From positions 400,869-464,868 of the forward strand of contig FN648564.1 of NCBI GenBank assembly GCA_000310025.1: 64,000 nt of DNA, written 5' to 3'. Under the pieces are notes generated by a model. It made no database searches and was not told where the DNA came from. It saw only the letters and a program-made list of their open reading frames with translations. Origin of the DNA: Ectocarpus siliculosus. Lineage: Eukaryota > Sar > Phaeophyceae > Ectocarpales > Ectocarpaceae. Both the position numbers and the translations under genes were made by a program. This document shows positions 55,292 to 64,000 of the stretch, piece after piece; within the stretch, counting starts at the first letter, position 1; each line of letters opens with the position of its first letter.

Positions 55292-57186
55292 TTGATTCAC
55301 GGCCGCTGTCTGATTGGCTCGATATGCCGCGCTGCGTCCTGTTGTCGATGAATTTATGTTGCTTTGTTTCTCTGGGTAGCTCGCCTGGTGCTGCTTGATA
55401 TTCGTTGTGGTTCGACATGCCTCCATGCGAAATGACTTGATTGGTGGCCCCTGCCGCTTGGTCTTCGCTTCGGTTAGAGATGCTCTACGCGAATCAGCGT
55501 TCCTTGTTACAGATGGTACTGGTATCAGGGGGTGCGAGTTCTGAAATGATGAATGTATTTGTTTTGTTTTGGCACCTGCTGCAGGCTTGTTGCTGCTGTG
55601 TGAGCATATTGATTGCATCAGTATGTCCATGTATTGTTTCGGTTGTTCGTGTGTGAATTGTTGGGGGTTGTTATGCCGTTGCGCTGTCTCGTCGACCTAT
55701 ATCCCGCCGCAGCTCTGTCTTTTTTGTATTGTGCGGTCGTTTTCCTTCATAAGTGAATGTTTCGAAGTCCATGGATATGTAAGCAAGCATCAACGTCGGC
55801 GGAACGGATTAACTCGGTGTCCACTCATTAATTAGCTGTTGAACTTGACGTCCAGTTGGCATCCGCTCTAGATCCAAGTCGCTAGGCTCGTGCCGCATTT
55901 TTTAGCAGCCCAGAGAGGCAGACACGGCAGAGGTGTGTAGCCTTGCATGTACTGCCCCTACTCTGTCTCTCTCTCTCTCTCTACACGCGAGATGTGATGA
56001 AATACTTGTAGTTGTTTACTTTTTTTGTGCATGAATGTTTATTTCGTCTGTAATAAACATGAGCATTGGTGCAAACTTGGGCAAACTCTGCGTCTGTGTT
56101 TCTATGCATACGTTCAGGTTATTTTTCTTGACTTGTCTAGTCTCCGGGTTTCCTCGTCCTTTTTCGATGGAGACCGGATACTGTTCTGGTTGGCAAATCT
56201 GTACGGTATGTTTCGTTGCTTCGCTATAGGCCGATGGTGTGTACAGCAAACGGGTTTTGTGTGGTGTACGCGATCATCCGATTTGTTTTCGGCATCGATC
56301 TACACCTCCTCTCCTTAACTCTTTTATTTGCTTGGGTGTACCAGCCAGGGTCACACAAGAGATCTGAAGGATTCTGCCCCAAGCCCCCCCCTCGTCGAGT
56401 ATCACAAACACCAACAGAGGACCATCGGCTCTCTGAACAAGACCTCCTATCACCACAGCCTACTGTTTGAATGCGATTGCGACATGGGGTGGACCCGAAG
56501 ATCTTAGTGGAGTAGGAGCTGTTTCGGCACACTTTGATTGGTTCTGGGCCTCAATCTAGTTGAGTGCGGAAGGGTGGCATAGAGGAGGGGGAATCACGCT
56601 CCCACCTTGTCTCGTCATACCGATCGAGTCCAACAACAAGGATCTTCACGTATATTTGGTATGTGACACGAAGATGCCAAAGGCCGTCCTGCTAAGACGC
56701 CAACCAGATCATCGGGGCTCTTGCCTCGAGTATCGTCCAATGGATGTCACCTGCCTACCTGATTACTCTACCTTGTACAGCAGCAACACCGTTACGCATG
56801 GAGAAAAAAATAACCCCCCATGTCCACATCCAACTCCCGTCACACTAGCACACCCCAAGGAGACGTAGATACAGGGGGAATCATTCGAAGGGGGGGGTTA
56901 TGATTCATCCTACATGGGATTTGCCAGGAATTTATCGAAGATGAGGCTCCTCACAACCCACCTCCACACGCCCCCCCTGTTGTGTCAACATCTGGTTGGC
57001 AAGAGGTTTATCAAAGTTGCCCACACATCAACCAAATTGTTGTGTACGACTCTACTTGCTCGGTGGTCTTTTCCCCTGCGAAGTGTTGAGCATCAAGTCC
57101 TGGAAACCTTGCCACGCTCGTGTTAACCACTCCAATCTGTTTGGTGGGCTGTTGTTAGAAGCGCAGCGAGACAAGGTTGACCCCAC
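55292..57186. other. Intergenic sequence without recognised genes
   Basis: This holds the presumed 3' UTR of the FAD monooxygenase and then sequence with no supported exon. A short (CT)n run lies at 55966-55982. Confidence 0.55.
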
Positions 57187-57189
57187 GAC

Positions 57190-57276
57190 CTTGATATATA
57201 CCAGAATTGGAGAGGAGAGTAGGGAGCAGGAAGAGAGAGCATGGAGCCCTGTGAGGGCTCCGTCTCCCAACTGCCC
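57190..57276 (+). repeat. Possible LTR-type promoter fragment (left copy)
   Basis: ACCTTGATATATAC, a GA-rich stretch, TGGAGCCCTG and GTCTCCCAA occur in the same order and similar spacing as at 63913-64000. The first element looks like a TATA box. The two could be LTR pieces or two copies of a short repeat. Confidence 0.4.
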
Positions 57277-57551
57277 TACCAACACATATCCACGTACCCC
57301 CCAGGATCTCCGTGGATCTGTATCGAAAATCGAGTACCCCGAACGGCGTCCCTGCTCAGTACTCGATACGATCTAGGGAACTCTCCACACACATATCCCC
57401 GTAAAACCAACGGTCTAGACTATGTAAATAGTGCAGCAGAAAGGGTCCCGATGTCCCGATCATCGTTAGGTAGATGGTCAACACTCATCACAGCAAGCGA
57501 AGAGCCCTTGCTCCAAAGAAGGAGGCGCACTCGAACTCAACGCCGATGAAG

Positions 57552-57851
57552 CTACCGCACGCGAAACAGCAGCCGAATTCCCAAGGTTAATCGAAGACAC
57601 AGAAAAGAACTCTCTCCATTCACCTCAGGCATGTGTGCTATCACACGCTTGTCGAACGAGTCCCACATGTCGTCCAAGCAAGAGTCATGCCGCCCACACG
57701 GGGCCTCAATGGTGAGCTGCTCAACCTTATCAGCTGCCCAGACAAAACCGGAAACTGCTTCAACATGGAGTCCCGAACAGCTGTTTGCACTTGCGCATTC
57801 AAAGACTTGAACGGGTGATGAGACCATGACAGTTTCAGTCAAGCCTTCCAC
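57552..57851 (-). other. Open frame at the end of the minus-strand repeat region
   Basis: A frame of 99 codons with no recognised domain. It is listed only because it continues the run of minus-strand open frames from 62.7 kb down to here. Confidence 0.2.
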
Positions 57852-57969
57852 TGACGAATGTACTCTCCGAAGGTTTCCCCGTTAGGCACTCAAAAACTAC
57901 GAAGACGATCAATCCCCGAGCTCTTGTCTTGGGAGTCCCATGCGCCCCCAGTTTCTGGATGAAATATGT

Positions 57970-58287
57970 TTACGTCGAGGGTCCCTCTGGGTCCTTGTGC
58001 AGATGAGCTTCTACCTGCTGGAAGATGGCATTAAGAAATTCCATGGAGGTACGGTTGGTTGGTTGACCTTCAACGACAGTAGCACCGACACGTTTGCGCA
58101 ACAACGGAAGCCATCCGTTGACCAAGGTGGTAGAATGGAAGTTATGTTGACGCTTGACATCGGTTTTGGTGAGGATTTCTGCGACGACGAGCTGGCAGCT
58201 AGACGCGAAACGAGCAAATTCGTCAGGATCGGGACCAAGGGGCAAACGGTTAACACCATCAAGTTGTTCCGGCTTCAGCTTGTCCAT
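57970..58287 (-). CDS. Unknown open frame, possible mobile-element protein piece
   Basis: About 105 codons with balanced, globular composition: L-K-P-E-Q-L-D-G-V, D-P-D-E-F-A-R-F-A, L-L-R-K-R-V-G-A and F-L-N-A-I-F-Q-Q-V-E-A-H. It resembles a small helical domain such as a Gag-like capsid piece, but no signature is decisive. It lies downstream of the frame at 58453-59163 on the same strand, in a different context of stops. Confidence 0.3.
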   Translation of the reverse strand: MDKLKPEQLDGVNRLPLGPDPDEFARFASSCQLVVAEILTKTDVKRQHNFHSTTLVNGWLPLLRKRVGATVVEGQPTNRTSMEFLNAIFQQVEAHLHKDPEGPST

Positions 58288-58452
58288 CTTGTCTTGAATA
58301 TGGATTATGTCTGCCTCTGCAACAGCGGCGTCCGCAGCATCCAGGGCGTCCTTCCTCGCTCTGGCGCCCGTGGAAGACCCTTGCTCGGCGATGTGACGGG
58401 GTTTCCTGCCGTTGAACTTGTGTCTGTCGCAAAGGACGTGCGCTGAAGGGTG

Positions 58453-59163
58453 CTAACGAAGGTTGTTGCAAAGAAGGCTAAGAGATGGTGAGGTTCCACC
58501 CGGGTGTTGTTCTGATGGAAAAGCACTGGCCGACGCTACCGGAAACGGAGACGACGACGCCCTCGAAGCAGGCTGCACGACCAAAGTCTGGACCGCTGGC
58601 GCTGGCGTCACCGCTGCTGATCCTACCGATGCGATAAGGCTGGCGCCTACGACACCGCTGCCGCCCCTGTATAGACACCACACGAGAGGCAGAAGCTCCA
58701 GAAGCACTCGAGGCTTTGTCGCGTGGCAATGCAGGATCCGGCCGTTCCGAAAACAAACGGGGCGCTGCACGCTAGGGGAGGGATTCTGGGGTGCGGTCGG
58801 TTGTGCATCCGTATCGGCAGTAGCATCCACAACATGGCGAGGTGTCTGTGTCCAAAAGAGAGTCAGAACTCCCTCCAACAGCATTTCAGTACGTGAGGCC
58901 CAAGGCGAAGTGTGCGATGCAGCTTGGCGCGGTGACTCAAGACGTTCATCCGGAGTCAAGATAGGTGTGTGATGCCCATCGGCGACGTTTGTAGGGGCAT
59001 GACTTTTCACAGAGGCTGAGTGTTCTCGCAGTTGCATGTTGGCAAGCCTTCGAGCCAAGGAACGCACAGATGGTTCTCCTACAGCAACAGGCTGGCGGGA
59101 AATAGGCGGTGGAGAATCGTGGAACCCTTCATCTGATCCGCCCTTTTCTTCACTCAAATACAT
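58453..59163 (-). CDS. Unknown open frame downstream of the RS-repeat frame
   Basis: A frame of 236 codons, starting about 25 nt after the stop of the large frame at 59188, with an early S-E-E-K-G-G-S-D-E-G and R-S-L-A-R-R-L-A-N-M-Q-L-R. The later half is alanine/serine/valine-rich without a domain I recognise. It could be a second cistron-like frame of a mobile element, or the large frame continued after a frameshift. No splice pair joining them was found. Confidence 0.3.
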   Translation of the reverse strand: MYLSEEKGGSDEGFHDSPPPISRQPVAVGEPSVRSLARRLANMQLREHSASVKSHAPTNVADGHHTPILTPDERLESPRQAASHTSPWASRTEMLLEGVLTLFWTQTPRHVVDATADTDAQPTAPQNPSPSVQRPVCFRNGRILHCHATKPRVLLELLPLVWCLYRGGSGVVGASLIASVGSAAVTPAPAVQTLVVQPASRASSSPFPVASASAFPSEQHPGGTSPSLSLLCNNLR

Positions 59164-59187
59164 ATGGCTATAAAATCTACTCGCCTG

Positions 59188-61674
59188 TCACCGTTGCTGT
59201 GCTTCCTCTTCCGACCGGTACCACCTTCCACTGCCACGGCAAGTGGCCATGCTGCGGTCCTCGGTCCGGTTCCTGCTCCGGCTGCGGTGGCATCTAGACG
59301 TAGACCTGTTAGTCCTGCTCCGATCCTTGCTCCGGCTCCTGCTCCGGTTGCGGCGACGTCCAGACGTAGACCTGTTAGCCCTGCTCCGATCCTCGCTCCG
59401 GCTCCTGCTCCAGCTGCGACGACGCCCTGGCGGAGACCTGTGGGTCCGGCTCCTACCGGCGCTCCGGCTTCTGCTCCTGCCGCGGCGACGTACGGGTGGA
59501 GACCTGTTGGACTGGCGACGATCCTCGTTCTCGCTGTTCCTACCGCCGCGATGACGCGCAGCCGTAGACCGGGTACTATCCGTCGGAGGCTGATCCCCCC
59601 AACGCTCGCTGCCGGGCTTCCTCGAAGGCGCAGCCGTAGACCGGGTATTGTCCGTAGGAACTTGATCCCCCCAACGCTTGCTGTTGGGCTTCCTCGAAGG
59701 CGCAGCCGTAGTCCGGGTACTGTCCGTCGCAAGTTGATCCCCCCAACGCTCGCTGTCGGGTTTCGTCGAAGGCGCAGCCGTAGACCGGGTGTTGTCCGTC
59801 GCAGTTTGATCCCCCCAACGCTCGCTGTTGGGTTTCCTCGAAGGCGCAGCCGTAGACTGGGTATTATCCGTCGCAGGTAGATCCCCCCGACGTTCGGTGC
59901 CGGGCTTTCTCGAAGGCGCCGTAGACTGGGTATTGTCCGTAGGAGGTAGATCCCCCCAACGCTCGCTGCGGGGCTTCCTCGAGGGCGCTGCCGTAGACTC
60001 GGTATTGTCCGTAGGAGGTAGATCCCCCCAACGCTCGCCGCGAGGCTTTCTACCCTTGACACCATCTCCGGAACCACGACCGGAGGCCGATTTATGACGC
60101 GTGGAATCCTCATCCGACGTAGAAGACGCCGGTGCCGCAAACTCCGAGTGGTTGCGCCCCTCGCCCAAGCCACTGCTCAAGTGAGAAGAATCCCGCTGGG
60201 GCGTATTGCCGTAGTTCGGGCAGGTGAAATCACTCTGGTTTGTGGTTGAGGCCGCGCGGTTGACAGGCGGCTGTAAACCACCACCCGGTGTGACCAGGGA
60301 AGATCCTTGAGGTCCATCGCGGAATGTAGCCCGTCGTAGAGCATGTGCAAGCCTGAAAACGTTCTGCTGCTGGAAGGGCGTGAGTTTCTTGATGAATCCT
60401 TTGTTGAAGAGGGTGCCGAAGGTAACCTGCGAGATGGGTGTGGGGCGAACGGCATCCAGGACGAATTGGCGACAGGCCCCCCAGGCAGTGTCCGCGTCGG
60501 GTTGGTCTTGGTCGTGGAACGTGACATCGCGAGAGGGCATCCCGACGCTGCGACGAAGGAACGCGATATCCGCCGACTGCCTGTCGTATGGCGCAAACAC
60601 GTCCTCTTCGCGCACACCGTCGGGGTCCGGCCTGGAGGTTCCACCGAGAGTGACCGAAAACTGCGGGGCGTCTACGGCCCGCCCTGACTCCGTCGCACCT
60701 GTGCCCCTGCTAGAATCAACAGATGCTTGAGCGCGCGGCACACGAGGATGCCCAACGGGACGAGGGTGGGGCGACGAGAGGGGCGGGCGCGGCGAGACAG
60801 CACTCGGAGAGGGCGAAACGGGGGAGGGAAACAGAGGTGGTGTACCAGGCTCCTCCGGAAGAACGCCCGCTCGTAGCCTGTTAGTTCTAGCCATGATAGC
60901 TTGCACCTGGCGAAGACGTTCTTCAAACTGCGCTTGTTCCGCAGCCGCTTTCTCCTCCACCGCTGCCGCCGTTGCTGTTGCATCCGCTTCCTCCGCCGCT
61001 GCTTGCTTCGCTGCCGCTTGCTTCGCCGCCGCTTGCTTCACCGCCGCTTGCTCCACAGCCACTCGCTCCGCCTCCGCTCTCGCCGCCGCTGTTGCCGCTG
61101 CTTCCTCTGCAGCCGCTTTCTCTGCCACCGCCTCCGCCTCCGTGTCAAGATCCTCCGTCAAATGCCCGTGCCAGTGTTCGCTGAGTTGGAGCAATGCGTC
61201 GTAGTCATCGGGGGGCAAGCGTGAAATTTCCTCCTGCGACATATCTAGGTCGAAGGGGGGAATGGAACGAGGGACATCGGACGACAAACACGTGGACACA
61301 ATATCTCGAAGAGTGATGTCTCCGTCACGAAAGGCAGCAGACAGGTTCTCCGAAGACGCATCCTGAAGCAAGGCCTTCACCCCAGGCAGACGGGAACGGG
61401 GGCGGCGCCCAATCCTCGACTCGTCCTTCTCATCCTCCGAAGAGCTACCCGAGCCTCCCGAGGACCGCTGGGGGCGCCGGTCTTGTTGCTGGTCCTTCTC
61501 GTGCTCGAAGTCCACCAATTCTTGTTCCTGGCCCGACATGCGCTCCTCTTTTTGTATGGGGACAGGGTCGGGGTTAGGGCAACCGCTATCGGCGGGAGAA
61601 GCAGCAGTAATGCCAGGAATAGCAGAAACAGGTACAGGCCCCAATGAAACTCGCAGAAATCCACGTGACAGCAT
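59188..61674 (-). CDS. Large unknown protein: Ala-rich coiled coil, W-G-D repeats, RS tail
   Basis: One uninterrupted frame of 828 codons from an ATG at 61674 (another ATG at 61539 gives 783). In order: an acidic, serine-rich start with S-G-G-S-G-S-S-S-E-D-E-K; a segment with D-M-S-Q-E-E-I-S-R-L-P and L-S-E-H-W-H-G-H-L; an alanine/glutamate coiled coil encoded near 60900-61150; a proline-rich linker; a globular-looking part with F-G-T-L-F-N-K-G-F-I-K-K-L-T-P; seven 24-residue repeats around S-E-R-W-G-D and T-D-N-T (59557-60055); and four to five 22-residue RS repeats with R-S-R-S-R-S. RS tails are known from splicing factors, and basic tails also occur in retrotransposon Gag. Its neighbours are other orphan minus-strand frames and LTR-like repeats, which favours an element. 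Function is unknown. Confidence 0.5.
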   Translation of the reverse strand: MLSRGFLRVSLGPVPVSAIPGITAASPADSGCPNPDPVPIQKEERMSGQEQELVDFEHEKDQQQDRRPQRSSGGSGSSSEDEKDESRIGRRPRSRLPGVKALLQDASSENLSAAFRDGDITLRDIVSTCLSSDVPRSIPPFDLDMSQEEISRLPPDDYDALLQLSEHWHGHLTEDLDTEAEAVAEKAAAEEAAATAAARAEAERVAVEQAAVKQAAAKQAAAKQAAAEEADATATAAAVEEKAAAEQAQFEERLRQVQAIMARTNRLRAGVLPEEPGTPPLFPSPVSPSPSAVSPRPPLSSPHPRPVGHPRVPRAQASVDSSRGTGATESGRAVDAPQFSVTLGGTSRPDPDGVREEDVFAPYDRQSADIAFLRRSVGMPSRDVTFHDQDQPDADTAWGACRQFVLDAVRPTPISQVTFGTLFNKGFIKKLTPFQQQNVFRLAHALRRATFRDGPQGSSLVTPGGGLQPPVNRAASTTNQSDFTCPNYGNTPQRDSSHLSSGLGEGRNHSEFAAPASSTSDEDSTRHKSASGRGSGDGVKGRKPRGERWGDLPPTDNTESTAAPSRKPRSERWGDLPPTDNTQSTAPSRKPGTERRGDLPATDNTQSTAAPSRKPNSERWGDQTATDNTRSTAAPSTKPDSERWGDQLATDSTRTTAAPSRKPNSKRWGDQVPTDNTRSTAAPSRKPGSERWGDQPPTDSTRSTAARHRGGRNSENEDRRQSNRSPPVRRRGRSRSRSAGRSRTHRSPPGRRRSWSRSRSEDRSRANRSTSGRRRNRSRSRSKDRSRTNRSTSRCHRSRSRNRTEDRSMATCRGSGRWYRSEEEAQQR
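59240..59515 (-). repeat. RS-coding tandem repeat (about 66-bp unit)
   Basis: Four to five units that code 22 residues each, built on R-S-R-S-R-S and D-R-S-R-T-N-R-S, form the C-terminal end of the frame at 59188-61674. Confidence 0.8.
59557..60055 (-). repeat. W-G-D-coding tandem repeat (72-bp unit, seven copies)
   Basis: Seven near-identical units, one with a three-base deletion. Each codes 24 residues around K-P-x-S-E-R-W-G-D and T-D-N-T-x-S-T-A. Length changes are in threes, and the frame stays open. Confidence 0.88.
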
Positions 61675-61719
61675 GCAGCCAGTGATAAAAGCTTGATGCA
61701 CAAGGTGAAGCGGATCAAA

Positions 61720-62226
61720 TCAAGCAGCAAACGCATCCAAAATGACACCGTGCCGCAAGCAAACGACCGTAGAGGCTAGCACAAAAGTACCCGTGTTGGA
61801 CGGACATACGAGGTTGTCCGACCAAAAGGTGCGCAGCGCAGCACGCCGCTCTACAGTAACCATTGCCGAAGTGCGAGCACAAACTGGTGGGGGTTTACGT
61901 GGAAAAAGATTGACCAACTCATGGTCTTTGATGGTGAACGATTCTCCAAAAAAGAGTTCCAGGTAATAACGGAAAATGGAGGGAAGACGGGTGTCGTTTA
62001 GCACGCCAAATTTCCGCACGCACAGCGCCCGCCAACTCTGAGTAAGCGGAGTCAAATCTGAGAGCACTACAGGAGAATCCGCAGACATGGGCCGGTATGA
62101 TGGCACAAAAGCAGTAGCAGTAGTAGATGCGGGAAGCATGCTGTCATCTCTAGCACCACTACGCATGGCCAGCACCTGAGGCCGCTGTGTGCAAAGCTCG
62201 TCCGCCACTGCAATCACTTCATGCAC
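61720..62226 (-). CDS. Unknown open frame upstream of the RS-repeat frame
   Basis: A frame of about 168 codons on the same strand as the large frame and ending 19 nt before its widest possible start. It has globular composition with V-R-K-F-G-V-L-N-D-T-R, F-R-Y-Y-L-E-L-F-F-G-E-S and N-L-F-P-R-K-P-P. No family was recognised. It may be the N-terminal part of the same protein separated by a frameshift or intron, or another frame of a mobile element. Confidence 0.35.
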   Translation of the reverse strand: MHEVIAVADELCTQRPQVLAMRSGARDDSMLPASTTATAFVPSYRPMSADSPVVLSDLTPLTQSWRALCVRKFGVLNDTRLPSIFRYYLELFFGESFTIKDHELVNLFPRKPPPVCARTSAMVTVERRAALRTFWSDNLVCPSNTGTFVLASTVVCLRHGVILDAFAA

Positions 62227-62368
62227 CGATGAAACTGAGATAATAGCTCGAGAAGAACGGCGACTGTAAGAGAAGTCCCCTGCGACATCTCGACAACCTC
62301 CTATCGCGCATGCTTCGCGAGGTCCCAGTCTCGTAGAAGCTTGGCAAATGCATCGAAAGTCGCCATCT

Positions 62369-62677
62369 CTACCAGAAGCGCAAAGAAGGAGAACGATGTG
62401 CCAAACCTAGTTTCTCGTGAAGTGGTGAGACCTCATAACAGGCGGCCAGCGGCTGCAGAGATGGGAGTCCAAGCGACAACGGCAGGGAGAGTCCTGCCTC
62501 CAGCACTCGCTTAGCGTTGATGCCGCTGACGCCAAATACTAAGGTGTACCGATTCTGGTAAAAGTCAATCGACAGATACCCTGCGAATCGGGTCCGCTCT
62601 AACACTCTCCACCCACAGAATTTACCCTCAACTGGGAACCTCTTGTGGCCAGGACGGGTAAGTCGATTAAGTATCAC
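62369..62677 (-). other. Unknown open frame at the head of the minus-strand region
   Basis: A frame of 102 codons with G-K-F-C-G-W-R-V-L-E-R-T-R-F-A-G-Y-L. The composition looks like protein, but no domain is seen. It is the first of the consecutive minus-strand frames that run to 57.5 kb. Confidence 0.25.
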
Positions 62678-63912
62678 AGAGTCTTTGTAGGATCGACTCC
62701 AAAAGAGGTGCTCTCAGGACTGACACACGTTGGTGTCCTTGGGAAAAATGTCCCAAGTCAGGAGAAAATGTGCCCCCAAGGAGTTCAAACAAGTATCCTG
62801 CCGCTAACCCCAAATAAGGAGCACAAGCCGTAGATGGTAGCGTTGTCCTAGGGAACGGAAAAGGGAAATGTCTTGATGCTCTTACTCCACGGTCGTGTAG
62901 GATGGGAAAGGTGCTTGTTTTGCCGAGAGAAGGTCTGAGATGAAGTAAGGATCCAACTTCCATCCCAGGGGGCACGCATAGCGGACAATGCTGATGTGGT
63001 ATGAGTACCATGGAGGTATACCTCCTGACCATCCCACATCCTATCCTAAATAAGATATACCCTGTTCATGTCAACAGCCACACTCCTTAACAACAGCCCC
63101 TCCTGCCGGGACATCCTCCCAGAACAACATGATCAGATCAAAACCCTCAAAGCAATGTTCTTCGGGTACAACAAGAAACCAAAGTCCAGACGCCAAACAC
63201 CGACAAAATATATTGTAACGCCACAAACACTGCTTTACGTCGGCAGGAATCTATGGCAAGACATTCCCCCCCCATGATTGTCGATGGCAGTGCAACCAGC
63301 AGATGATGTCGCGCGACTTCCACGAATTATGCATACCTAATACTTCCAACCCATCAAAGCAAAAACAAGATGCAAGCAAAACGCCAAAACAACGGCGGAA
63401 ATGAGCTGCCAGAAAAGAACAGAAGGAACACGAAAAATAGAGTACCCAACGCGGTCCGGTCAATACCGCCAGAAGTACAATACATCTTCCCTGGTAACGC
63501 CCCCCCTGCTAAACACAACAAAATGTGACGCATGCCCAAGAGAAAAACCAACAACGATAGCCACGCTGCAGCTAGAAATGGGGGCAACCAACGTAGCGCC
63601 AAATATTTTCAACGCAAACTCATGACGAATTCGCCGCGGACGCGAAAAGTTTCTTTAGACAGAGACTTTGTCAGAAATCCGTTTGTTGAAGGCCTGATCG
63701 CACCTGAATTACCATTAATGCCCCCCGCACTACACGCTCTCGGACAAAATGGTGTCGATTGTCGATGTGTTGTGATTTCGGGGTAGTAGCCGCGATATTT
63801 CTCGCAAGTGAAAAGCCCCAACAATATCCTCGTGATCTAAAGATCGTGCTTGGAGGAGGACAGCTTGTTGTCACAAGCTCGGGAAGCAAACCGTTCATCC
63901 CAAGGACGTTGA
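62678..63912. other. Sequence without recognised genes
   Basis: Short frames only. No domain, RNA gene or splice-supported exon was found before the TATA-containing repeat at the right edge. Confidence 0.5.
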
Positions 63913-64000
63913 TATATACATGGTAGTAGAAGAGAGAAGGGATTCGAGAGAGAGAGAGAGAGAGAGAGCGTGGAGCTCTGCTGGCGGGGTCGTCTCCCAA
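63913..64000 (+). repeat. Possible LTR-type promoter fragment (right copy, cut by window end)
   Basis: ACGTTGATATATAC, a GA-rich stretch that is a pure (GA)n run here, TGGAGCTCTG and GTCTCCCAA parallel 57190-57276 in order and orientation. The repeat continues past the window. Confidence 0.4.

Noticed and set aside
59154-60173. 339-codon frame and several plus-strand frames across the W-G-D and RS repeats
   Set aside because: They are alternate-frame readings of tandem repeats whose length is a multiple of three, which keeps all frames open.

Overview
The window reads as nuclear DNA of an intron-rich eukaryote, most likely a brown alga or a close photosynthetic stramenopile. This is an inference, not a proof. 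The basis is many short exons with phase-consistent GT-AG introns of a few hundred bases to several kilobases, CT-rich polypyrimidine tracts that often grow into (CT)n microsatellites, a TPR gene remnant of the kind abundant in Ectocarpus, LINE debris, and no operon-like packing. Exon models were assembled by hand from frames, splice sites, phase and paralogue comparison. None is backed by a transcript.

Left half (1-31.7 kb): three paralogous genes of one family. Copy 1 (+, 1189-4812) enters the window without its first exons. Copies 2 (-, 10086-18251) and 3 (-, 21144-31577) are complete eight-exon genes of 305 and 297 aa, with the same phase at every junction except one relocated donor. Domain order and key motifs match DUF7918, a domain of unknown function best known from fungi. 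Copies 2 and 3 lie in a direct tandem duplication that also covers introns and flanks. A decayed LINE with endonuclease and reverse transcriptase sits in the last intron of copy 3. Between copies 1 and 2 lie a two-exon TPR gene end, a perfect 49-bp inverted repeat and a truncated LINE 3' end.

Middle (32.5-45.7 kb): three plus-strand genes. The first (32508-36873) is a C3orf33-like protein with one N-terminal membrane segment and a staphylococcal-nuclease-like fold; its third intron holds a second LINE fragment. Next come two unknown genes: a 1004-aa protein with coiled-coil ends (38513-42089) and a basic, disordered protein with repeated R-P-x-S-A motifs (43030-45724).

Right half (46.6-64 kb): an eleven-exon gene (46633-55291, 587 aa) for an FAD-dependent aromatic-ring hydroxylase related to kynurenine 3-monooxygenase. 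Beyond it is a minus-strand run of open frames (57.5-62.7 kb). It is dominated by a frame of about 828 codons with an alanine-rich coiled coil, seven 24-residue W-G-D repeats and an RS-repeat tail, and looks more like mobile-element or accessory sequence than a housekeeping gene. Two related TATA-containing repeats at 57.2 and 63.9 kb may be LTR-type ends.

The genes show no sign of acting in one pathway. The most notable material is the DUF7918 cluster, whose internal duplication, intron change and GC-AG introns record recent gene-family evolution.
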